Source of the DNA: JAZLIC01 sp045617225
GTDB lineage: Bacteria; Bacillota; Clostridia; Monoglobales; Monoglobaceae
Length of the DNA stretch: 5,737 nt
Reading direction: 5' to 3'
Assembly: GCA_045617225.1 (NCBI GenBank)
Contig: JAZLIC010000155.1
Location: 1-5,737 of the forward strand
Positions 1 through 4,675 of the stretch are shown one piece after another; position 1 is the stretch's first letter, and each line of letters starts with the position of its first letter. The notes under the pieces are model-generated. The model ran no database searches and had not been told where the DNA came from. It saw only the letters and a list, made by a program, of their open reading frames with translations. A program made the position numbers and the translations under genes.

Positions 1-130
1 GGATAACAATCGTAAACGGTTTTTTATTTTTGTCCACCTCTGCGTGGAAATATCCTTTATCAACCCATTCTTGGTAGATGCGTTTTTCTACCTGTTTGGG
101 GTCATAAGTTTTTGGCAATTCTTTTGCCAT
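1..130 (-). CDS. valS: Valyl-tRNA synthetase, N-terminal part (partial)
   Basis: Only the first 43 codons are in the window; the gene runs off the left edge. The enzyme is cytoplasmic and charges tRNA-Val with valine using ATP (class I synthetase). The visible residues fit the start of bacterial ValS: MAKELPKTYDP at 1-11, RIYQEWVDKGYFHAE at 17-31, and KPFTIVI at 37-43, where the family continues into its PPPNVTG segment; the leftover edge base C agrees with a following proline codon. The ATG at 128-130 has GGGAG (revcomp of 140-144) and AGGTTG just upstream on the minus strand. The gene has its own promoter, and no T-box-like leader fits in the short space before the start. The recognition is by memory of family sequences but is strong; the catalytic HIGH and KMSKS motifs lie outside the window. 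Confidence 0.93.
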   Translation of the reverse strand, partial: MAKELPKTYDPKQVEKRIYQEWVDKGYFHAEVDKNKKPFTIVI

Positions 131-168
131 TGCAACCTGCTCCCTTCATGCTAATTATAATCTTATAT

Positions 169-197
169 AGTATAGCATTTCCAATTAAATAAAGCAA
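169..197 (-). promoter_or_regulatory. Sigma-A-type promoter of valS with extended -10
   Basis: Read on the minus strand, a -35 TTGCTT (192-197) is followed by exactly 17 bp and a -10 TATACT (169-174). TG one base before the -10 gives an extended -10 (TGCTATACT). Transcription would start near 162 and leave a leader of about 30 nt before the valS ATG. The promoter lies between the stop of the YaaL-like gene (207) and valS, so valS can be transcribed alone even if read-through from the upstream gene also occurs. Confidence 0.75.
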
Positions 198-206
198 GGG
201 TTTTAC

Positions 207-425
207 TCAAAATTCCCGCATTTCTTTTATAATATGGTCATATTTTACCTGCGCTTTTTGAAGTTCGTAGATATAAATGTCAATTATATCAGGGTCCGAT
301 ACATTCTTTAAGTTTTGCATTGCCGCCTGCATATCAATCTTTGCGGCGTTTGCAGAGTTAAAAAGCTGATTATATCGTTCCCGGTTTTGAAGTAAATTCA
401 GTTTTGCTTGTTTTTTATTATTCAT
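207..425 (-). CDS. YaaL-like small protein (DUF2508 family)
   Basis: This 72-residue protein is predicted to be cytoplasmic, soluble and almost entirely helical, with no signal peptide or membrane segment. The segment DPDIIDIYIYEL at 44-55, followed by a helix with A58, Y62 and a charged end, closely resembles the conserved core of DUF2508/YaaL proteins of Firmicutes, which are usually 70-80 residues long. The function of that family is not established. In Bacillus the gene lies near recR and bofA; here it lies upstream of valS, which is a different context. The ATG at 423-425 has a GGGCGGTG-type ribosome binding site about 5-12 nt upstream on the minus strand. There is no hairpin terminator between its stop and the valS promoter, so co-transcription with valS is possible. 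The family call is from recalled consensus only. Confidence 0.72.
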   Translation of the reverse strand: MNNKKQAKLNLLQNRERYNQLFNSANAAKIDMQAAMQNLKNVSDPDIIDIYIYELQKAQVKYDHIIKEMREF

Positions 426-453
426 AGTTTCACCGCCCTTTTGTTTATAGTTA

Positions 454-459
454 ATTATA
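454..459 (-). promoter_or_regulatory. Possible -10 box for the YaaL-like gene
   Basis: A perfect TATAAT is present on the minus strand, 28 nt before the start codon of the YaaL-like gene. No good sigma-A -35 lies 16-18 bp upstream; the hexamer there is GAATAT. The -10 could therefore depend on an activator or on another sigma factor (GAATATT upstream loosely recalls sporulation sigma -35 boxes). A short inverted repeat (AGGCGT 459-464, ACGCCT 486-491) overlaps it. Only the -10 itself is well supported. Confidence 0.35.
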
Positions 460-499
460 GGCGTTTGTATTATGAAATATTCTATACGCCTTTAAGAAA

Positions 500-542
500 T
501 TTACAAAATTTTCATAAAAATTTAAAATACTATACATCTAAT
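500..542 (+). promoter_or_regulatory. Direct-repeat operator and promoter P1 of the response regulator operon
   Basis: Three hexamers stand on an exact 11-bp pitch: TTTACA (500-505), TTCATA (511-516) and TTAAAA (522-527). Nine bases later comes a -10-like TCTAAT (537-542), five of six matches to TATAAT. No usable -35 is present apart from the repeats. OmpR/PhoB-family regulators bind tandem direct hexamers separated by 5 bp and activate from sites that replace the -35 region. The same arrangement, with the first two hexamers identical, precedes htrA at 2856-2898, which suggests autoregulation by the gene that follows. The repeats are seen directly; the identity of the binding protein is inferred. 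Confidence 0.6.
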
Positions 543-546
543 ATAC

Positions 547-566
547 AAAGTTGCTCTTGCGACTTT
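547..566 (+). other. Leader hairpin near the 5' end of the P1 transcript
   Basis: AAAGTTGC (547-554) and GCGACTTT (559-566) form an 8-bp stem with one G-U pair and a TCTT loop. A transcript from P1 (-10 at 537-542) would start near 549, so this structure would sit at or very near its 5' end, where hairpins often slow RNA decay. It is too weak and lacks the U-run expected of a convincing terminator. It also overlaps the -35 of the second promoter, so the symmetry may be partly coincidental. Confidence 0.35.
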
Positions 567-585
567 TAAAAGTATATGTTAGAAT
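557..585 (+). promoter_or_regulatory. Second, sigma-A-like promoter (P2) of the response regulator operon
   Basis: A -35 TTGCGA (557-562) is separated by 17 bp from a -10 TAGAAT (580-585), with TG at 577-578 giving an extended -10. The start point would be near 592, leaving a leader of about 20 nt that includes the ribosome binding site AAAGGGG (597-603). This looks like a basal promoter that does not need the upstream repeats, so the operon would have one constitutive and one probably regulated promoter. Confidence 0.6.
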
Positions 586-612
586 TAGGGAGTAAGAAAG
601 GGGTGCCTTATT

Positions 613-1305
613 ATGAACACAAAACAAACTATATTGATTGTAGATGACGAAGTAAATATCTGCGAACTTATCAGATTGTATGTCGAAAAGGAAGGCTTTC
701 AATCGGTTATTGCCCATAACGGCAGTGATGCGATTGAAAAGTTTAAAGCATCTGTGCCTGATTTAATTCTTTTAGATATTATGCTTCCAGTAAAAGACGG
801 TTGGCAGGTTTGCCGTGAAATCCGTGCGGTAAGTGATGTCCCGATTATTATGCTAACTGCAAAAGGTGAAACATTTGATAAAGTATTGGGGCTTGAACTT
901 GGTGCAGATGACTATGTAGTAAAGCCTTTTGAGCCAAAAGAGCTTGTTGCAAGAATGAAAGCAGTACTAAGACGAGCCGATAATCACGCAAAAGATGAAG
1001 AAGATTCTGCAGAGTTAAGCTTTGAGGGACTTATAATAAATCAGTCAACCTATGAAGTATACTTAGATGATAAGAAAATAGAGATGCCGCCTAAGGAATT
1101 TGAACTTTTATACTTTTTGGCTAAGCATACAAATAAAGTTTTTACTCGTGACCAATTACTTGATGAGATATGGGGATATGAGTTCTTCGGCGACTCTCGT
1201 ACTGTTGATGTGCATATCAAGCGTATCCGTGAAAAAATTGAGGGCGAGGATAGAAAGTGGCAGCTTAAAACTGTTTGGGGTGTCGGCTACAAATTTGAGG
1301 CATAG
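613..1305 (+). CDS. OmpR/PhoB-family two-component response regulator
   Basis: This 230-residue protein is a cytoplasmic transcription factor switched by phosphorylation. Residues 5-121 form the receiver domain: acidic pocket D11-D12, phospho-acceptor D55 in LLDIMLP, switch T82, and K104 in the KPF motif with Y101 before it. After a short charged linker, residues about 134-229 form a winged-helix DNA-binding domain with the recognition-helix segment RTVDVHIKRIREKI at 196-209 and a C-terminal VGYKF hairpin. Length and motifs are normal and complete. The ATG at 613 is preceded by AAAGGGG (597-603). The sensor kinase gene follows after 65 bp, and an HtrA protease gene lies beyond it. Paired repeats upstream of this gene and of htrA suggest it controls both. 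CssR of Bacillus subtilis is the closest functional parallel; WalR or PhoP relatives are alternatives that cannot be excluded from sequence reading alone. Confidence 0.93.
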   Translation: MNTKQTILIVDDEVNICELIRLYVEKEGFQSVIAHNGSDAIEKFKASVPDLILLDIMLPVKDGWQVCREIRAVSDVPIIMLTAKGETFDKVLGLELGADDYVVKPFEPKELVARMKAVLRRADNHAKDEEDSAELSFEGLIINQSTYEVYLDDKKIEMPPKEFELLYFLAKHTNKVFTRDQLLDEIWGYEFFGDSRTVDVHIKRIREKIEGEDRKWQLKTVWGVGYKFEA

Positions 1306-1338
1306 CCCACATCCGGACAATATCTAAATGAAACTTTA

Positions 1339-1356
1339 TGCCGTTGCATAGCGGCA
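1339..1356 (+). other. Intercistronic hairpin between regulator and kinase genes
   Basis: TGCCGTT (1339-1345) pairs with AGCGGCA (1350-1356) through a GCAT tetraloop, a 7-bp stem with one G-U pair. It ends 4 nt before the ribosome binding site of the kinase gene. No U-run follows, so it is not a terminator. It may affect RNA stability or the relative translation of kinase and regulator; that role is inference. Confidence 0.4.
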
Positions 1357-1360
1357 GAAT

Positions 1361-1364
1361 GGAG
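1361..1364 (+). promoter_or_regulatory. Ribosome binding site that sets the kinase start
   Basis: GGAG lies 6 nt before the ATG at 1371. The open frame also contains ATG codons at 1338 and 1359, but neither has a purine-rich site in front, and the extra 11 residues (starting MPLHSGR) do not look like a kinase N terminus. The 1371 start puts MFGKTIFSR immediately before the first membrane helix, which is typical. Confidence 0.75.
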
Positions 1365-1370
1365 ATTGTT

Positions 1371-2840
1371 ATGTTTGGAAAGACAATTTTTTCCCGTGTC
1401 TTGATTGTAAATATGATTTCTGTTTTGGTATGTATTATAATTTTAGGCTCACTTCAGATGGTCTTGGTTTCAAATTACATAACGGGACAGAATGAGGAAA
1501 GTTTAAGCAAGAATGCTGACTCAATCGTAAATTTAATAGACAATAATATTTCTATCGAAACGCTTTCCGCAGTTTTGCAGGGGTTTTCCAAAAGCAGTAA
1601 TACGCATATTTTTGTTTTGGATCGTGAAGGTAACGTGCTTGTAGATACTTTTGAAAGCGGATATATTGACAAAAAGGTTAAATCTATTCCGAAGGATAAT
1701 ATAAAGGAAGTATTAGAAGGTAAAAAAGGTCATATTATCGGCACAATGAACGGTCTTTTTAATGAAACAATGTTTACTTTAAGAGTCCCGATTTTAGATA
1801 ACAGTAGCGAAAATGTGGTTGGCGCGGTTATGATAAGTGCTCCCATACCTGAACGGCAGAAGATGAATAATACCCTTCTTAAAATGCTTTTGTTTTCTGT
1901 TTGTATTGTATCACTTTTATCATTTATGCTTTCATACACCCTGTCACGGCGTTTGACAACTCCTATAAAAAATATAGGAAGCAGTGCAAAGGAATTTGCT
2001 ACCGGAAAGTTTAATTCAAGGGTTAAGCTTGAAAAAGCAGATGAAAAAATAGGCGAGATAAAAGAGCTTGCCGATACATTTAACAATATGGCATCTGAAC
2101 TTGAAAAGTTTGAAGAAGTGCGTACAAGCTTTATTTCAAATGTTTCACACGAGCTCAGAACACCGATGACGACTATTGGCGGATTTATTGATGGTATATT
2201 GGATGAAACCATTCCGCCGGATAAAGAAAAACAGTACCTTGAAATTGTACATAGTGAGATTTCGCGCCTTTCAAAGCTTGTAAATACCTTTTTGGATATA
2301 ACAAGAATGAACTCCGATAAGATGTCCATAAAGCGTGATAATTTTGATATAAATGAAATTATAAGGTTTACTATTATAAGCTTTGAAAAGAAAATTGAGA
2401 GTAAAAATCTTAATATATTCTTAGATTTCAGTACCGAGAGTTGTTATGTAAGGGCAGACAGCGACAGTATAAAGACGGTTCTTACAAATCTGCTTGACAA
2501 TGCAATAAAATTTACAAACGAAGGCGGAACAATAACATTTACCGTATATCCTAAACAACACGATGTAGTAATATCGGTAAAAAATACCGGTGCAGGCATT
2601 CCCGAGGAACAACTTAAATTTGTTTTCGAGAGATTTTATAAAGTTGATAAATCAAGAGGAATAAATAAAGATGGTACAGGTATAGGACTTTATTTGGTTC
2701 AAAGTGTTATTCGTGCACACGGAAAAGAAATTACCGTAAACAGTGTAGAGGGAGAATACGCTGAGTTTGTATTTACGCTTGATAAAGGCAGGGCAACACA
2801 CGGACGCGGTATAAATCGAACTGAAGAAAATAATATATAA
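1371..2840 (+). CDS. Membrane sensor histidine kinase
   Basis: This is a 489-residue inner-membrane sensor that autophosphorylates and passes phosphate to the adjacent regulator. Order of parts: TM1 about 10-33; an extracytoplasmic domain about 34-168 whose pattern (HIFVLDREGNVLVD at 79-92, later VVGAVMIS at 149-156) suggests a Cache/PDC-type sensor fold; TM2 about 169-191; HAMP about 192-245; HisKA with phospho-acceptor H260 in SHELRTP; then the ATPase domain with N box NLLDNAIKFT (373-382), G1 box NTGAGI (405-410), F box FERFYKVDKSR (419-429) and G2 GTGIGL (435-440). The G1 box has N405 where most kinases have Asp, a variant that also occurs in other Firmicute kinases. There is no cytoplasmic PAS domain, unlike WalK. 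A short basic, polar tail follows residue 470. The start was chosen by its ribosome binding site. The gene belongs to an operon with the regulator and ends 105 bp before htrA. The ligand is unknown; envelope or secretion stress is inferred from the protease neighbour. Confidence 0.92.
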   Translation: MFGKTIFSRVLIVNMISVLVCIIILGSLQMVLVSNYITGQNEESLSKNADSIVNLIDNNISIETLSAVLQGFSKSSNTHIFVLDREGNVLVDTFESGYIDKKVKSIPKDNIKEVLEGKKGHIIGTMNGLFNETMFTLRVPILDNSSENVVGAVMISAPIPERQKMNNTLLKMLLFSVCIVSLLSFMLSYTLSRRLTTPIKNIGSSAKEFATGKFNSRVKLEKADEKIGEIKELADTFNNMASELEKFEEVRTSFISNVSHELRTPMTTIGGFIDGILDETIPPDKEKQYLEIVHSEISRLSKLVNTFLDITRMNSDKMSIKRDNFDINEIIRFTIISFEKKIESKNLNIFLDFSTESCYVRADSDSIKTVLTNLLDNAIKFTNEGGTITFTVYPKQHDVVISVKNTGAGIPEEQLKFVFERFYKVDKSRGINKDGTGIGLYLVQSVIRAHGKEITVNSVEGEYAEFVFTLDKGRATHGRGINRTEENNI

Positions 2841-2844
2841 TATG

Positions 2845-2898
2845 TTGAAATTTCTTTTACATATTATTCATATTTTCTTCATAAGTGGTAGATATAAT
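2845..2898 (+). promoter_or_regulatory. Direct-repeat operator and promoter of htrA
   Basis: Hexamers TTTACA (2856-2861), TTCATA (2867-2872) and TTCATA (2878-2883) stand on an exact 11-bp pitch, and a weaker TTGAAA (2845-2850) is in phase one step upstream. Nine bases after the last one is a perfect -10 TATAAT (2893-2898). The bases 17 bp upstream of the -10 are ATATTT, so there is no -35 and the promoter should need an activator. The array, pitch and distance to the -10 match those at 500-542 in front of the response regulator. Transcription would start near 2905, giving a leader of about 40 nt. Binding by the neighbouring regulator is inferred. Confidence 0.65.
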
Positions 2899-2931
2899 AC
2901 TAAATAAGTTAATAGAGTACTTGTAATATAT

Positions 2932-2937
2932 AGGAGG
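2932..2937 (+). promoter_or_regulatory. Strong ribosome binding site supporting a GTG start for htrA
   Basis: AGGAGG, extended to AGGAGGT, lies 8 nt before the GTG at 2946. No ATG in frame is as well placed; the next methionine codon is at residue 59, inside the acidic cytoplasmic segment just before the membrane helix. The GTG start is therefore well supported. Confidence 0.85.
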
Positions 2938-2945
2938 TCTTTTTT

Positions 2946-4310
2946 GTGAGCGAAGTTTTTTTTGATGAAGAAGAAAACGAAGTTAATTCTTTTGCAGAGC
3001 CGGAAGTGGAAGAATACGAAGGTATTGGCGAGACGGATTTATGGAATGAAGAAAGCGGTTTTGAATTTGATTCGGTAAGCAACGAAGTTGTTGATGAACC
3101 GCAAAATATTCCCGACGAAATGCCCGCTTTGGTGAGAAAGGTTCCGTATCAGGAAAACAGTCACAATACGAAAACTGACAGTAAAAAACGCTTTATAGCG
3201 GCAATTGTTGCAATATCAATAGTTAATGTGGCGGTTATGGGCGGAATGTTTGCCTTAGGTCGTATGTCCGGCGGCAGATATGTTGCAAATAATAAGTCCG
3301 ATTTGATAGAGAGCCTGCAATCCACCGGTGACGATACCGTTGGCGCTAAGAATGTTATAAATTCAAGTGATAAAGTTATGGATGCTATAACGGTTGCTAA
3401 AAAAGTCGGTCCGGCGGTTGTTGGTATAACAAGCACAATGCAGGGCCAAATGGGTTTGTTTGGCGGTTATTCTTTGTCTACCGCCGAAGGCTCCGGTATT
3501 ATTTTAAGTGCAGACGGATATATTGCAACAAATAACCATGTTGTGGAGTCTGCTACCAAAGTACTTGTCACCCTTAATACAGGTACTGAATACGAAGCGA
3601 AAATAGTAGGTGCAGATGCACAGACTGACTTAGCGGTTATAAAGATAGAACCTAACGAAGAACTTACGGTCGCACAGCTCGGCGACTCTGCTTCTTTGGA
3701 AATCGGTGAAACAGTTCTTGCAATAGGTAACCCGATGGGGCTTGAATTCTTCGGAAGCGTCACACAGGGTATTGTAAGTGCAGTGAACAGAAATATCCAG
3801 GTCAATGGCAGAACGATGAATTTAATTCAGACAGATGCCGCCATCAACTCCGGTAACTCAGGCGGTGCTTTGGTAAATTCACAAGGTGAGGTTATTGGTA
3901 TCAACTCCGTAAAGGTTAGCTATAATGGTGTTGAAGGTATGGGCTTTGCAATTCCGATTTCGGAAGCAAAACCTATTATATCAGACCTTTTGGAATTCAG
4001 TTATGTTAAGGGCAGACCTGTTATCGGTGTTTCAACTCGTGATGTAACCGAGTATATGAGTCAGACTTATCATTGGCCGCAGGGCGCACAGATTATGGAG
4101 GTAACTTCCGAGTCTGCAAGAAGTGCAGGACTTCAGCAGGGCGATATTATTGTAAAGGCCGACGGCACAGAAGTAAAAACCGGCGAAGATTTGACCAAAA
4201 TAAAGAACACACATTCACCGGGAGAGAGTATAAGCCTTGAAGTATATAAGTATTCAAGCGGAAGAAATACAACGGTAAGTGTAACACTTATGGAGCAGTT
4301 ACCTGATTAG
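2946..4310 (+). CDS. htrA: HtrA/DegP-type membrane-anchored serine protease
   Basis: This 454-residue protease degrades, and in its family can also chaperone, misfolded proteins at the outer face of the membrane. Residues 1-80 are a cytoplasmic tail; 1-60 hold 22 Asp/Glu and no Lys, Arg or His. One membrane helix (about 83-104) follows KKR, then a linker to about 145. The trypsin-like domain carries the full catalytic triad: H198 (TNNHVV), D228 (TDLAVI) and S305 in GNSGGAL, with GVEGMGFAIP at 328-337. A single PDZ domain spans about 357-450. Length and order match Bacillus HtrA/HtrB (about 450 residues), with one PDZ rather than the two of DegP. The motif around the active serine reads INSGNSGGAL rather than the common INPGNSGGPL. 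The gene lies downstream of the two-component genes with its own repeat-type promoter and ends at a strong terminator, which suggests induction by that system. Confidence 0.95.
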   Translation: MSEVFFDEEENEVNSFAEPEVEEYEGIGETDLWNEESGFEFDSVSNEVVDEPQNIPDEMPALVRKVPYQENSHNTKTDSKKRFIAAIVAISIVNVAVMGGMFALGRMSGGRYVANNKSDLIESLQSTGDDTVGAKNVINSSDKVMDAITVAKKVGPAVVGITSTMQGQMGLFGGYSLSTAEGSGIILSADGYIATNNHVVESATKVLVTLNTGTEYEAKIVGADAQTDLAVIKIEPNEELTVAQLGDSASLEIGETVLAIGNPMGLEFFGSVTQGIVSAVNRNIQVNGRTMNLIQTDAAINSGNSGGALVNSQGEVIGINSVKVSYNGVEGMGFAIPISEAKPIISDLLEFSYVKGRPVIGVSTRDVTEYMSQTYHWPQGAQIMEVTSESARSAGLQQGDIIVKADGTEVKTGEDLTKIKNTHSPGESISLEVYKYSSGRNTTVSVTLMEQLPD

Positions 4311-4331
4311 AAATTTTTAAAATTTTATAGT

Positions 4332-4370
4332 AAAAAACAAATCGGCATTAAATTTGTCGGTTTGTTTTTT
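4332..4370 (+). terminator. Intrinsic terminator of htrA
   Basis: Arms 4332-4346 and 4356-4370 form a 15-bp stem with two G-U pairs around a 9-base AT-rich loop, and the right arm ends in six Ts. It begins 21 bp after the htrA stop codon. The left arm starts with six As, so the structure could also stop transcription arriving from the right. Confidence 0.9.
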
Positions 4371-4423
4371 CGTATACTCTGTGGTCGCCCGTTTCTATGC
4401 TGTTTTTTTCTTCCCATATAATC

Positions 4424-4510
4424 GTAGGGCAGGGGCTTGCTCCTGCCGCTTTTCTTGCCTCCCCTTGATGCCCAAGGGGAGGTGGCAAGCGTAACGCTTG
4501 ACGGAGGGGA
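4424..4510. repeat. GC-rich inverted-repeat cluster, left block
   Basis: Three hairpins stand side by side between two convergent operons. The first is GGCAGG (4428-4433) with CCTGCC (4442-4447). The second is a 10-bp stem, CCTCCCCTTG (4458-4467) with CAAGGGGAGG (4473-4482), extendable by CTTG/CAAG past a 3-base bulge. The third is CAAGCG (4486-4491) with CGCTTG (4495-4500), loop TAA. The last two share the CAAG at 4486-4489 and so compete. None has a U-run. The pattern (GTAGGG with GC hairpin, then CCTCCCC...GGGGAGG, then ACGGAGGGG) resembles repeated intergenic elements I recall from clostridial genomes, but copy number cannot be judged from one window. A 78-codon frame crossing it (4437-4673) is not gene-like. 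Confidence 0.6.
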
Positions 4511-4554
4511 TTTAGAACGAAACCTATTCCTAAATTCCGAAAAACAAATTTTTA

Positions 4555-4596
4555 CATTGCCGACCGGGAGCGGCAGGTCGGAACCGGGCTGGGGCG
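4555..4596. repeat. GC-rich inverted-repeat cluster, right block
   Basis: CCGACC (4560-4565) pairs with GGTCGG (4576-4581) around a 10-base loop; the 35 bases from 4561 hold 28 G or C, in strong contrast to the AT-rich flanks. It is separated from the left block by about 45 AT-rich bases (4511-4555) in which I see nothing. The two blocks probably belong to one composite repeat element. The stretch 4371-4423 to the left of the blocks likewise shows no recognisable gene or site. Confidence 0.5.
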
Positions 4597-4633
4597 TAAA
4601 TAATTCAAAAAATTGTTTTTCACATTACACACA

Positions 4634-4663
4634 AAAAAGAGGTTGCGCAAACAACCTCTTTTT
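4634..4663 (-). terminator. Intrinsic terminator of the transketolase operon
   Basis: AAAAAGAGGTTG (4634-4645) and CAACCTCTTTTT (4652-4663) form a perfect 12-bp stem with a 6-base loop. On the minus strand the stem is followed by a T-run (complement of the As at 4633-4638), 13 bp after the transketolase stop. The right arm also ends in Ts on the plus strand, so it may act in both directions. Confidence 0.9.
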
Positions 4664-4675
4664 GTATTGCTAAAA

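Noticed and set aside
471..476. A TTCATA hexamer on the minus strand as a regulator box for the YaaL-like gene
   Set aside because: There is no second hexamer 11 bp away and its distance to the TATAAT is 11 rather than 9 bp, so it does not fit the design of the other two promoters.
459..491. Inverted repeat AGGCGT / ACGCCT between the divergent genes as an operator
   Set aside because: Only 6 bp match with a 21-base gap, and the inner bases do not continue the symmetry; chance is a fair explanation. It is mentioned only beside the weak -10 box.
1338..1370. Kinase start at the upstream ATG (1338), adding 11 residues
   Set aside because: No ribosome binding site precedes it, its sequence is part of the intercistronic hairpin, and the ATG at 1371 has GGAG at proper distance.
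1730..2329. 199-codon minus-strand open frame opposite the kinase gene
   Set aside because: It lies wholly antisense to clearly coding kinase sequence (HAMP and HisKA motifs) and is rich in Ser and hydrophobic residues as expected for a shadow frame.
4437..4673. 78-codon plus-strand open frame in the gap after htrA
   Set aside because: It runs through the GC-rich hairpins and the transketolase terminator, has no convincing ribosome binding site, and its translation shows no domain-like pattern.
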